Positions 55,959 to 64,000 of a stretch of DNA of 64,000 nt are shown here, one piece after another; position 1 is the first letter of the stretch, and every line of letters begins with the position of its first letter. This stretch comes from CAXXFQ01 sp963674475 (GTDB lineage Bacteria; Planctomycetota; Planctomycetia; Pirellulales; Thermoguttaceae). The notes under the pieces were generated by a model, which saw only the letters and a list, made by a program, of their open reading frames with translations, did not search any database and was not told the origin of the DNA. Location: contig CAXXFQ010000019.1 of NCBI GenBank assembly GCA_963674475.2, positions 248,001 to 312,000 on the forward strand, read 5' to 3'. The position numbers and the translations under genes are program-made.

Positions 55959-56242
55959 TTTTCCTTCCGGATCACGGTGAATCACTCTTTCAGCCTGTCA
56001 TCTCCGACCCGTTCCCAACTTCCGCCACAAAAACGAAGTCCCTGTCCCAAAAAAACAGGTAAACCGCACACCCCGTTTTGGCCGAATAGGCTAAGAGAGC
56101 CAAACCGAGGGATCGGCTCTGACATCGGGATTTTTTCCCGGAAAACCGGTCTCTTTCCTTGCGAATACCCTCTTTCGATAAAAAACAAAGACTATCATGT
56201 ACCTCACGACACCGGTCGTTCTCTGTTGTTGCGTCTGTACAA

Positions 56243-56260
56243 GTCCGGCATAGGCCGGAC
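56243..56260 (+). promoter_or_regulatory. Hairpin in the leader of the serine acetyltransferase gene
   Basis: GTCCGGC-ATAG-GCCGGAC is a perfect 7-bp stem with a tetraloop, followed by CTCTTTTGG, 126 bases before the start codon. It could be an attenuator or only the base of a leader structure. I could not match the region to a known cysteine or SAM riboswitch. No other feature was seen in 55959-56385. Confidence 0.4.
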
Positions 56261-56385
56261 CTCTTTTGGCTTGTGGTATTGCGTCTTTGTATTTCGTTCT
56301 TTGGCGGCTTTCCCTTTGTCGTTGGTGGCATTCTTAGGGGGGGAGACGCTTTGACATTCCTGGTAACAGGAGGGAGTGACTTCTC

Positions 56386-57342
56386 ATGGCGACCGATTTT
56401 CGTATCAAGGAAAAACTGCCCGCGTTGACCGACCGGATTGTCGAGACCTATTCGGAAATCGCGACGATCAACCATTTGGGCCAGTGCCCGTTGCCGCACA
56501 TCGACCGGGTGATCGAGGCGACCGAAAACCTCAAAGAAGTCCTTTACCCGGGCTATCGGCGTCGAAGCCGGTTGCATCACGGGAACGTGACCTACCATGT
56601 GGGCGATCTGATCGACAGCCTGCACGATCTGTTGTGCAACCAGATCTCCCGCGCGTTGTGTCATGATGCCGGGAAGAGCAAGGCCTGCACCGCCGAGCAA
56701 AAGGCCCGGTTCGAGCAACTCGGTCACGACCGGGCCTACGCCTTCTTGGAGAAGCTGCCAAAGATTCGGTTGCGCCTCGCGATGGACGTCCAGGCGGCTT
56801 ACGAGGGGGACCCGGCGTGCAAGTCGTTGGACGAGGTGATCCTTTGCTATCCCGGGCTCGAGGCGATCACGGTCTATCGCTTGGCCCATGAACTTCACAA
56901 GCTCGAGGTCCCGTTGATCCCGCGGATCATGACCGAATGGGCTCACGGCCGGACCGGGATCGACATCCACCCCGGCGCGACGATCGGCGATTATTTCTTC
57001 ATCGACCACGGCACGGGGGTCGTGATCGGCGAAACGTGCCAGATCGGCGACTGGGTCAAGATCTATCAAGGGGTCACGCTCGGCGCGTTGAGTTTCCCGA
57101 CCGACGAACAAGGCAACCTGGTCCGAGGCACGAAGCGTCACCCGACGATCGAGGACCGGGTCGTCATCTACGCCAACGCGACCATCCTCGGCGGCCAGAC
57201 GGTCCTCGGTCACGACTCGGTGATCGGGTCAAGTGTCTGGATGACCCAATCGGTCGCCCCCAACACGACCGTCTTGTTGGAAAAGCCCCAACTAAAAATG
57301 CGCGGCGGCAGCCAGGACGAGTTTGAGCCGAAGATGGATTGA
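56386..57342 (+). CDS. Serine O-acetyltransferase, EpsC type
   Basis: 318 aa with GGAGGGAG upstream of the ATG. The N-terminal 180 residues are helical (PLPHIDRVIEATENLKEVLYPGYRR). The C-terminal left-handed beta-helix carries the hexapeptide repeats: GRTGIDIHPGATIGDYFFIDHGTGVVIGETCQIGD, with the catalytic His in DHGTGVVIGETC, then YQGVTLGA and a tail GGSQDEFEP. It acetylates serine with acetyl-CoA to make O-acetylserine, the first step in cysteine synthesis. The longer N-terminus matches EpsC rather than plant CysE. No cysteine synthase gene is adjacent. Classic enzymes are inhibited by cysteine at the C-terminal tail; whether this tail is functional is unknown. Confidence 0.93.
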   Translation: MATDFRIKEKLPALTDRIVETYSEIATINHLGQCPLPHIDRVIEATENLKEVLYPGYRRRSRLHHGNVTYHVGDLIDSLHDLLCNQISRALCHDAGKSKACTAEQKARFEQLGHDRAYAFLEKLPKIRLRLAMDVQAAYEGDPACKSLDEVILCYPGLEAITVYRLAHELHKLEVPLIPRIMTEWAHGRTGIDIHPGATIGDYFFIDHGTGVVIGETCQIGDWVKIYQGVTLGALSFPTDEQGNLVRGTKRHPTIEDRVVIYANATILGGQTVLGHDSVIGSSVWMTQSVAPNTTVLLEKPQLKMRGGSQDEFEPKMD

Positions 57343-57389
57343 AAACGGGAGTTTTTCCTGTTTCGAACCATGGTTAGCTCTCTTTGAAA

Positions 57390-57575
57390 TCAAGGGAAAA
57401 AGCTTAACCATTCGAGAGTGCGCTTGTACGAAGAGCGGAGATCGTTGCCGACGTCTTTCCAATACGAACGCTTGCGGACGAAAAGACGAAAGACCAGAAA
57501 GGATGGGGTGGAGAGGATCAGGATCGCGGGGCCGATGATCGTGATGGTAATCAGCTGTAGAAAAAGGTCAACCAT
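57390..57575 (-). CDS. Small membrane protein, hypothetical
   Basis: 61 aa with a strongly hydrophobic N-terminus (MVDLFLQLITITIIGPAILILSTPSFLVFRLFV), one transmembrane helix or two short ones, then a basic end (RKRSYWKDVGNDLRSSYKRTLEWL). The composition fits a real small inner-membrane protein, and a GGGGCA stretch precedes the ATG. It lies between the acetyltransferase (plus) and ilvD (minus). No family recognised, and it could still be spurious. Confidence 0.45.
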   Translation of the reverse strand: MVDLFLQLITITIIGPAILILSTPSFLVFRLFVRKRSYWKDVGNDLRSSYKRTLEWLSFFP

Positions 57576-57696
57576 GAAAGTGCCCCGTTGGTCGTGTTGG
57601 AAAGTTTTTCATACTTTCTCATTATACAAGTATATTGATTGGGGGGAAGAGGATGTGGGGTAAGGGAGCAGGAAAAGGAGAAGAAAAAGGAAAAGG

Positions 57697-57812
57697 AGTG
57701 ACGGCTTTGCCGTCACCTGTTTTTAATAAATGAGAGGGGACATTTTGAAAATTGTCCCCTCTCAAACTCTCCCCTCAAAAACTTTTTGGACCGGGATTGC
57801 TTCGCAATCCCT
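57697..57812 (-). repeat. Multi-hairpin element, copy 7, after ilvD
   Basis: Minus orientation: GGGATTGCTTCGCAATCCC (57793-57811), the CCAAAAAGTTTTTGAGGGG block, GAGAGGGGACATTTTG... palindrome (57733-57764) and GTGACGGCTTTGCCGTCAC (57698-57716). It lies between ilvD's stop at 57849 and the small membrane gene. Confidence 0.9.
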
Positions 57813-57848
57813 CTTTTTTTGTTCTTTGTTCTTTTTGTTTTTTGCTTT

Positions 57849-59687
57849 CTACTTTGGTTGCCAGCGTAACACGGCTCCGGTGTCTGCACTGGTTGCCAGC
57901 GCCGTATACTTCGCCAACCAACCGGTCTTGTATCGCGGCTCGGGCGCCTTCCAACCGGCACGCCGCTTTTCAAGCTCCTCGTCCGATACCTCCAGGTGCA
58001 ACTTGTGACCCGGGATGTCGATGTCGATGATGTCGCCCGGTTCGACCAGGCCGATCGGGCCGCCGGAGGCCGCTTCGGGGCTGACGTGGCCGATACTCGC
58101 ACCGGCCGTGCCGCCGGAAAAGCGACCGTCGGTGATCAACGCGACCTTGTCGTCCAAGCCCATCCCCTTGATCGCCGTCGTCGGGGCCAGCATCTCTTGC
58201 ATGCCGGGGCCGCCGCGCGGGCCTTCGTAGCGGATCACGACGACGTCGCCCGCCTTGACCTTGCCGCCGACGATTCCGTCGTACGCGTCCATCTCGGTTT
58301 CGAAAATCACGGCCGGGCCACGGTGCTGCATCATTTGCGGCAAGACGCCCGCCGCCTTGACTACCGCGCCCTTGGGGGCCACGTTGCCGTAAAGGATCGT
58401 CAGGCCGCCTTCCTCGCTGTAGGCGGTTTCCACTTCGCGAATACAATCGGCCGGATCGAAGCCGAGTTGCTCGGCCGAAAGGTCCCGGATCGATGCGGCC
58501 GTTTTTTCCACGACCATTCCTTCGGGAGTCCGTTTGCGACCGGGGAGGACTGCCGCGATTTCGAGCGCTTCGTCGGTTACCGTTTCGCTGCGGATGTCGT
58601 AATCGGCGATGTTTTCCCCGAGCGTCTTGCCGGTCACCGTCGGGCTGTCGAGGTTCAAAAGTCCGGCGCGGCCGCGGTTGACACTGCCGAGGATCGTGTG
58701 GATGCCGCCGGCGTTGTGGACGTCTTCGACGTGGTACTGGCAACTGGGCGAGACCTTGCAGACGTTGGGCGTCTGGCGGCTGAGCTGGTTGATCCGCTCG
58801 ACGTCGTAATCGACGCCCGCCTCCTGCGCAATGGCCAGCATGTGCAGGACCGTGTTCGTGCTTCCGCCCATCGCCATGTCGAGAACCATTGCGTTGTCGA
58901 CCGATTTTTGGGTGCAGATCTCACGCGGCAAGAGCCCGTGACCTTCTCCCTTTTCCTCGAACTCGAGGACCATCTCGACCACGCGGCGCGCGGCCCGCTC
59001 GAACAGCTTTCGTCGTTCTTCGCTGGTGGCGATCAGCGTCCCGTTAAACGGCAACGCCATCCCGAGTGCCTCGCACAGGCAGTTCATGCTGTTGGCCGTG
59101 AACATCCCGGAGCAGGAGCCGCAGGTCGGGCAGCCCCACTGCTCGATCGTGTGCAGTTCCTCGGACGAGATCTGGTCGTTCTGACGCGCGACGGCCGCCG
59201 TGAAGACGTTGATCAGGTCGACCGTCTTGCCGTCCGGCGTGCGACCGGCTTCCATCGGGCCGCCACTGACGAAGACGGTCGGGATGTTGCTTCGCATCGC
59301 GGCCATCAGCATGCCGGGAACGATTTTGTCGCAGTTGGGGATACAGATCATCCCGTCGAACCGGTGCGCTTCGAGCATCGTCTCGACCGAGTCGGCGATC
59401 AGTTCGCGGCTGGGCAACGAGTATTTCATCCCCGAGTGCCCCATCGCGATCCCGTCGTCGACGCCGATCGTGTTGAAGACAAACGGCACGGCCCCGGCTG
59501 CCCGGACGGCCTTTTTAACTAGTTGCCCTACTTTATCCAGGTGAACATGACCCGGGATGACGTCGGTATAGCTGTTGCAGACGGCGATGAACGGCTTGTT
59601 GAAATCGTCGTCGTTCAGTCCAGTGGCGCGCAGGAGACTTCGGTGCGGGGCGCGGGCGTCCCCCTTCTTGATCGTGTCGGATCGCAT
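57849..59687 (-). CDS. ilvD: Dihydroxy-acid dehydratase
   Basis: About 612 aa from the ATG at 59687 (TTGGAG upstream); a longer in-frame start at 59819 adds a Phe/Arg-rich tail that is unlikely. It removes water from dihydroxy acids to give the 2-keto precursors of valine, leucine and isoleucine. Signatures are CDKIVPGMLMA with the cluster Cys, GCPTCGSCSGMFTANSMN with two more Cys, and GRFSGGTAGASIGHVSPEA with the conserved Ser near the C-terminus. The three cysteines support an iron-sulfur cluster, 2Fe-2S or 4Fe-4S. Length matches the family. In the leader the perfect stem CCCCCAAC-ct-GTTGGGGG (59847-59864) lies about 160 bases upstream, but no known branched-chain leader peptide was seen. 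The copy-7 element follows its stop. Confidence 0.95.
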   Translation of the reverse strand: MRSDTIKKGDARAPHRSLLRATGLNDDDFNKPFIAVCNSYTDVIPGHVHLDKVGQLVKKAVRAAGAVPFVFNTIGVDDGIAMGHSGMKYSLPSRELIADSVETMLEAHRFDGMICIPNCDKIVPGMLMAAMRSNIPTVFVSGGPMEAGRTPDGKTVDLINVFTAAVARQNDQISSEELHTIEQWGCPTCGSCSGMFTANSMNCLCEALGMALPFNGTLIATSEERRKLFERAARRVVEMVLEFEEKGEGHGLLPREICTQKSVDNAMVLDMAMGGSTNTVLHMLAIAQEAGVDYDVERINQLSRQTPNVCKVSPSCQYHVEDVHNAGGIHTILGSVNRGRAGLLNLDSPTVTGKTLGENIADYDIRSETVTDEALEIAAVLPGRKRTPEGMVVEKTAASIRDLSAEQLGFDPADCIREVETAYSEEGGLTILYGNVAPKGAVVKAAGVLPQMMQHRGPAVIFETEMDAYDGIVGGKVKAGDVVVIRYEGPRGGPGMQEMLAPTTAIKGMGLDDKVALITDGRFSGGTAGASIGHVSPEAASGGPIGLVEPGDIIDIDIPGHKLHLEVSDEELEKRRAGWKAPEPRYKTGWLAKYTALATSADTGAVLRWQPK

Positions 59688-59846
59688 CGGTTCGTTTACT
59701 CCAATATAAAGGAAAGAAAATGCTTTTTGGGTATGGGAATAGATGTCGGCTTGCGCTGGCTGGTCGGTCGAGCCAAAACGGACCCGATCCGGCACGCAAG
59801 TCGCGACGAATCTAACCATTTTAGTCGGTTCTCGTTATGGCGGACA

Positions 59847-59864
59847 CCCCCAACCTGTTGGGGG
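59847..59864 (-). other. Short perfect hairpin upstream of ilvD
   Basis: CCCCCAACCTGTTGGGGG, a 7-8-bp stem with a tiny loop, in the gap 59688-60062 between ilvD (minus) and flhA (plus). Possibly a leader structure; no known riboswitch was recognised. Confidence 0.35.
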
Positions 59865-60062
59865 ATAACTCTGCCGAGGGGTTTCATTGAGGCAGTTGTT
59901 AAATTAGGTGAGAATCCTGACCGGCTCTCCGGCTAGTCCCTGACCAGCGCGGACGATTGGACTGGATCTTTTGGCCATTTTTTAGTACCTTTCAACGAAC
60001 TTTCGATTCTCCCCAATTCAAGGGGGTGTTTTCCCACTTCTTTCGCTTTTACCGACCGAATC

Positions 60063-62153
60063 ATGGCCTCCAACAGTCCCGTTCAAAACGTGATAAATCT
60101 GCTCGATCGGGGCAAAGATCTCGTTTTACCGGTCGGGATTGTCGCTAGTATTCTCGTTATCTTGGTGCCACTTCCGTCGGCGTTGATGAACTTTTTGCTC
60201 TCGGCCAATATTACCGTTTCAGTCATTATCTTACTGACGACGATCTATGTCCGAAAGCCGCTTGAATTCAGTATTTTCCCGTCTCTTTTGTTGGCGACCA
60301 CTCTTGCGCGGTTGGTGTTGAACGTCGCGACGACCCGGCTGATTCTGACCCGGGCTGAAACCGACGGGCTGATGGCTGCCGGAGGGGTGATTAAAAGTTT
60401 TGGCGAGTTCGTGGCCGGAGACAAGATTGTCGTCGGGCTGATTATTTTCACGATCATCGTTCTGATCCAGTTTATCGTCATCACCAAGGGAGCGACCCGG
60501 ATCAGTGAGGTGACTGCCCGGTTTACCCTCGACGCGATGCCCGGGCGTCAGATGGCGATCGACGCCGACTTGAACGCCGGAATTATCGACGAGCGGGAAG
60601 CGAAACGGCGACGCGACGAGGTGACGGCCCAGTCGGATTTTTTCGGGTCGATGGACGGTGCCAGTAAATTCGTGCGCGGCGACGCGATCGCCGGTATTTG
60701 CATTACGTGTATCAATATTGTCGGCGGGCTGTTTATCGGGATGGTGCAGGCCGGGATGTCGTTTGGCGAAGCGGCCGCGTTGTTTACCAAGTTGACGATC
60801 GGGGACGGTCTGGTCGGTCAGGTTCCGGCGTTTTTGATCTCGATGGCGGCCGGGTTGTTGGTCACTCGAAGCAGCAGCGATTCGAACCTGCCGAGCGAAT
60901 TTATCTCCCAGCTTTTTTCCCGTCCCCAGGCGTTGGCCGTGGCGGGGGCCTTTTTGGGTGTCCTTGTTTTCACCAGCCTTCCGCGGATTCCGCTCATTAT
61001 TCTCGGGTCGGCCTGTTTCGGCTTGGCCTACATGGTTTCCCATCAGTCGACCGAGACCAAGCAACGCGCGCAGGCGAAAGAGGAGGCCGAAAAAGCCAAA
61101 CCGGCCGAGGAACGGATCGAAGATTATCTCACGTCCGATCCGATGGAGTTCGAGATCGGCGTCGGGCTGTTGCGTCTGGCCGATCCGAAGCGGGGCGGCG
61201 ATTTGCTCGAACGGGTCAAGGTGGTCCGTCAGAACGTGGCGGCCGATATCGGGATCATTTTGCCCAAGGTCCGTATCCGCGATAACATTCAGTTGGACCA
61301 GAATCAGTATCGGATCAAGATCGCCGGGATGCCGGTTGCCATTGGGGTGGTCTATCCGGATGCCTTGCTGGCGATCGATTCGGGCATGACCACCGGCAAG
61401 GTGCCCGGTATCGAGACGACCGATCCGGCGTTCGGCACCCCCGCGCTTTGGATCGAGCCGCAGTACCGCGAGCAGGCCGAGATGAACGGTTACACGGTGG
61501 TCGAGCCGGGCAGCGTGTTGGCGACCCATCTGACCGTCACGGTCCGCGAGTATGCCGACGAAATTCTGACCCGCGATTCGGCCAAGCATCTGATCGACGA
61601 GCTGAAGCAAAGCGCGCCCGCGGTGGTTGAAGAGTTGATTCCCAAGCTGATGTCGCTGGCCGAAGTTCAGCAGATTCTGCAAGCGTTGTTGCGCGAGCAG
61701 ATTCCGATTCGCCAGTTGGCCACGATTCTCGAGACGCTCGGCGACTTTGCCGGACGGACGAAGGACCCGATTCTGTTGGGCGAATACGTTCGCAATCGGT
61801 TGGCCCGAGCGATTTGTACGATGTATCGGGATCGGGAAAACGCGATGTACGTCGTGACGCTCGATCCGGGTCTGGAAGATCGGATTCGCGCCGGAGTCGA
61901 TCACAATGAACGGGGGTTGTTCATCCGACTGGCGCCGCAGACGGTCGAGCAGTTTAACCAAATGGTGGCACGTGAGATCGAGCAGTTGACCGTCAAGGGC
62001 CGTCCGCCGATCCTCTTGGTCAGCCCACAAATTCGCCCGGCGGTGCGCCAGATGACGCAGACGCAACTGCCGAAACTGATCGTTTTGAGCTTCAATGAGA
62101 TCACGCGCGACACGCGAATCGAGTCGGCGTCGATGATCTCCGATATGGCCTAA
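60063..62153 (+). CDS. flhA: Flagellar export apparatus protein FlhA
   Basis: 696 aa, the usual length. Eight hydrophobic helices lie in the first 330 residues, with the family signature RLVLNVATTRLILTRAETDG and the cytoplasmic loop GATRISEVTARFTLDAMPGRQMAIDADLNAGIIDEREAKRRR, of which TLDAMPGRQMAIDADLNAG is the most conserved part. The C-terminal cytoplasmic domain (from about residue 360) has GVGLLRLADPKRGGDLLERV and the later PILLVSPQIRPAVRQMTQ, the part that docks chaperone-substrate complexes. FlhA is the large gate component of the flagellar type III export machine. No other flagellar gene is in the window, so it stands apart from a flagellar operon, or the neighbour lies outside. Planctomycete swarmers are flagellated, so presence is expected. 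Confidence 0.95.
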   Translation: MASNSPVQNVINLLDRGKDLVLPVGIVASILVILVPLPSALMNFLLSANITVSVIILLTTIYVRKPLEFSIFPSLLLATTLARLVLNVATTRLILTRAETDGLMAAGGVIKSFGEFVAGDKIVVGLIIFTIIVLIQFIVITKGATRISEVTARFTLDAMPGRQMAIDADLNAGIIDEREAKRRRDEVTAQSDFFGSMDGASKFVRGDAIAGICITCINIVGGLFIGMVQAGMSFGEAAALFTKLTIGDGLVGQVPAFLISMAAGLLVTRSSSDSNLPSEFISQLFSRPQALAVAGAFLGVLVFTSLPRIPLIILGSACFGLAYMVSHQSTETKQRAQAKEEAEKAKPAEERIEDYLTSDPMEFEIGVGLLRLADPKRGGDLLERVKVVRQNVAADIGIILPKVRIRDNIQLDQNQYRIKIAGMPVAIGVVYPDALLAIDSGMTTGKVPGIETTDPAFGTPALWIEPQYREQAEMNGYTVVEPGSVLATHLTVTVREYADEILTRDSAKHLIDELKQSAPAVVEELIPKLMSLAEVQQILQALLREQIPIRQLATILETLGDFAGRTKDPILLGEYVRNRLARAICTMYRDRENAMYVVTLDPGLEDRIRAGVDHNERGLFIRLAPQTVEQFNQMVAREIEQLTVKGRPPILLVSPQIRPAVRQMTQTQLPKLIVLSFNEITRDTRIESASMISDMA

Positions 62154-62183
62154 ACGTCAATCACCTAGCGAAAGGGACATGGG

Positions 62184-62942
62184 ATGAAATACGGATGGAT
62201 GCTTTTGATGGCCATGGTGGTCGGTTGTTCTCCGGCCGTCGATTCCAGTCAAACGGCCGACCAGACGCCGGTCGATCCGGGTAAACCGAGCTCGAAAACC
62301 TATGAGGTGGTTGAACTGACCGAGCCCGATTTCCAACTTGACGGGCTGGCCGACGAACCGGCTTGGAACGAGGCGAACCGGTTGACCGACTTTGTTTTTC
62401 CGTGGAAGGACCAACCGGCTCCGCCGACCTCGTTTCGCGCGTTTTGCGACGACGAGAATCTGTATTTTCTCTTCGAGGTCGAAGACGCCGACGTCGTGCT
62501 TGACGAAAAGACCGAAGGGGAGATGGCCCTGGTCGGGGAAGACCGGGTCGAGATCTACTTCGCCCCCGACTTGGATCTCGAAAACTACTACTCGGTCGAG
62601 ATGGACCTGCTTGGTCGAAAGCTCGATTATCAAGCGAAGTTCCACCGCCAGTTCGATTTCGATTGGACATTTCCCGAGCTGAAAACGGCCGGGCGTCGGA
62701 CCGAAAAAGGGTACGTCGTCGAAGGGACGGTTCCGCTGAAGACGCTCGAGACGATGGGGCTTCCGAGTCTGGATTCCGGCAAGCTGCGGGCCGGTTTCTT
62801 CCGTGCCGAGTTTAGCACGACCGACGGCCCGAAACCGTTGGAGGCGTGGATCTCGTGGGTCGATCCGAAAACCGAGGCCGAAGATTTTCATATTCCCGGC
62901 ACGCTCGGGATCTTGAAGAAGGCTCCTAAAGCAGAGAAGTAA
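62184..62942 (+). CDS. CBM9-like lipoprotein
   Basis: 252 aa with AAAGGG upstream of the ATG. The signal peptide ends in a lipobox (LLMAMVVGC, Cys about residue 15). The mature part is a CBM9/DOMON-like beta-sandwich: FQLDGLADEPAWNEANRLTDFVFPW is the classic beginning of such domains, then LYFLFEVEDADVV, DRVEIYFAPD, and the C-terminal ISWVDPKTEAEDFHIPGTLGIL. Related domains bind sugar ends or haem-like ligands. Here it may bind a carbohydrate at the outer surface. It begins 30 bases after flhA, but a functional link is doubtful. It ends two bases before the convergent pseudo-protease gene. Confidence 0.85.
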   Translation: MKYGWMLLMAMVVGCSPAVDSSQTADQTPVDPGKPSSKTYEVVELTEPDFQLDGLADEPAWNEANRLTDFVFPWKDQPAPPTSFRAFCDDENLYFLFEVEDADVVLDEKTEGEMALVGEDRVEIYFAPDLDLENYYSVEMDLLGRKLDYQAKFHRQFDFDWTFPELKTAGRRTEKGYVVEGTVPLKTLETMGLPSLDSGKLRAGFFRAEFSTTDGPKPLEAWISWVDPKTEAEDFHIPGTLGILKKAPKAEK

Positions 62943-62944
62943 AT

Positions 62945-63991
62945 CTATTTCAAGTCGATCAATTTTCCGTCTCGTTCGACGGTGATCGCGGGTCGCGCGG
63001 TCGACTCGTAACGTTCGAGTGTTTCGCAAAAGCGGTCGACGGTTTGGATCAGCCGATCGTCGATCAGAACGATCAAGTCGTTAGGGCGTAAACCCGCGGC
63101 GGCGGCAGGCGAGTCGGGCCGAACCCGATCGATAAAAGGCGGGGTCCGATCCAAAACGTTCGGGACCAGTTCGACGCCCAGGATCGCGGCGGTCAGTGGC
63201 GACTCGGGCCGGGGTGGCTCTTCTTTTTCGGCGTTCGCCATCTTTTTGCCGGTGAGAATCGGTTTGATCGACGGACGAAGCTGGTCGATTCCCAGCGCGT
63301 AGTTGAGCCAAGTGTGATGGACGGCGCTTCGGAACTCTTTGCCAAGCATCGCGACGAGCCGTCCGTCGCGGGTGACGACCGCCCCTCCGGCGGCGCCGGG
63401 GTTGTTCGTGATCGCGTCGAGCAGATAGACCGGCGCGTCAAAACGGGTTTCGGCCGCGCCGCGTCGCGCGCTGAGCTTGGTTTGAATCGAAATGACGCCC
63501 CGTTGGACGCTGACCGGCTCGGATCCGACAGCCACTTGGAAAAGGTTACTCAAGGCGAAGACCCGCGTTCCCGCCGGGACGTTCGAGACGATCTGATTCA
63601 AGTCGAAATGCGGCAGGTCGTCAGCGTCGATTTTCAGCACGGCGATTTCCCGTCGCACCTCGGCGCCGATCAATCGGGCGTAGAAACGGCGGCCGTCATC
63701 GAGGGTGACCGAAATCTCGTCGGTGTCGAGCACATAGCTCAGGGCGGTCAAAACATGGCCGCTTGGGGAAATGAGAATCCCCGTCTGATACGGCTGGAGT
63801 CCTTGAAGCCCGCCCGCGCCGGTAATCTTGACGACGCGGGGAATTGCGTCTCGCCAATTATTAATGACACCTTCCTCGCCGTGGGTTGCGCCGGTCCAAA
63901 AGGACGCGAACATGACGGCGCAGACCAACAGGCACCGGCTCCAAACGGAGCGGTTGTTTCGGTTTGGGTTTTCAAGTAATTCGCGTTCCAA
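62945..63991 (-). CDS. HtrA-like protein with PDZ domain, catalytic triad lost
   Basis: 348 aa from a TTG at 63991; no in-frame stop occurs before the window end, so the true start may lie further upstream. A hydrophobic segment (SRCLLVCAVMFASFWTG) acts as signal or anchor. The trypsin-like fold is clear (GILISPSGHVLTALSYVL, RREIAVLKIDADDLP, NNPGAAGGAVVTRDGRLVAML), but the catalytic residues are altered: the His position in TNAHVV reads LTALSYV (Ser at 85), the Asp position reads Glu (RREIAVLK, residue 115), and the serine of GNSGG is Ala (GAAGG, residue 201). A PDZ domain follows (RVRPDSPAAAAGLRPNDLIVLIDD). So it should be a non-proteolytic binding protein in the periplasm. Confidence 0.8.
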   Translation of the reverse strand: MERELLENPNRNNRSVWSRCLLVCAVMFASFWTGATHGEEGVINNWRDAIPRVVKITGAGGLQGLQPYQTGILISPSGHVLTALSYVLDTDEISVTLDDGRRFYARLIGAEVRREIAVLKIDADDLPHFDLNQIVSNVPAGTRVFALSNLFQVAVGSEPVSVQRGVISIQTKLSARRGAAETRFDAPVYLLDAITNNPGAAGGAVVTRDGRLVAMLGKEFRSAVHHTWLNYALGIDQLRPSIKPILTGKKMANAEKEEPPRPESPLTAAILGVELVPNVLDRTPPFIDRVRPDSPAAAAGLRPNDLIVLIDDRLIQTVDRFCETLERYESTARPAITVERDGKLIDLK

Positions 63992-64000
63992 TTTGAAATT

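Noticed and set aside
60231..62066. A 611-codon open frame on the minus strand opposite flhA
   Set aside because: FlhA on the plus strand matches its family over the full length, so the opposite frame is a shadow.

Overview
The window looks like chromosomal DNA of a planctomycete, probably of the Pirellulales type, at moderate-high GC. The signs are: a giant secreted protein whose N-terminus carries the planctomycete extracellular motif (LEPLEERRLLA), dockerin and PEP-CTERM surface sorting, an SHD1-domain protein, a BBP2-type porin, PQQ-propeller proteins, a TIGR03790-type protein, many very large secreted proteins, and loosely packed genes on both strands. There is no prophage, CRISPR array, plasmid origin or intact insertion sequence. 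I assigned species-level identity to nothing.

Layout. 1-9.3 kb (all minus): a truncated lipoprotein, a dockerin/PEP-CTERM surface protein preceded by a B12-box-like leader, a TIGR03790 protein, a Wza-like polysaccharide export protein with a TPR membrane protein, and an unknown 230-aa protein. 9.9-15.5 kb (plus): a transglutaminase lipoprotein, a PduO-type cobalamin adenosyltransferase and a PQQ propeller with an embedded methyltransferase-like segment. 15.5-21 kb: a rearranged zone with a MITE-like element, a decayed SHD1 gene fragment, a YdjC deacetylase, a duplicated porin 3' end, an intact SHD1/WD-like gene and an intact BBP2 porin. 21.5-30.6 kb: one 3029-aa secreted repeat protein. 30.7-36.1 kb (minus): an OstA/LptA-like protein and two GT4 glycosyltransferases in a tight operon. 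37-41.5 kb: a tiny protein and HrpA helicase. 42-43 kb: a YqjD/YqjE-like membrane trio. 43.4-45.9 kb: a Zn/Mn ABC importer (binding protein, ATPase, permease). 46.5-49.1 kb: a Gfo/Idh/MocA oxidoreductase and a frameshifted ceramidase-like gene. 49.6-52.2 kb: a membrane pyrophosphatase. 53-64 kb: a Gly/Ser-rich exported protein, tRNA-Ser(GCU), a YchF-like GTPase, serine acetyltransferase, dihydroxy-acid dehydratase, FlhA, a CBM9-like lipoprotein and an HtrA-like pseudo-protease.

Two observations stand out. First, seven copies of a multi-hairpin element lie directly after stop codons between 41.5 and 57.8 kb, always oriented with the upstream gene, which suggests a 3'-UTR-associated repeat family. 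Second, the dockerin/PEP-CTERM propeller-like gene at 1.0-2.4 kb is preceded by a near-consensus B12 box and a terminator-like hairpin, suggesting cobalamin control of a surface protein. Neither was checked by computation.
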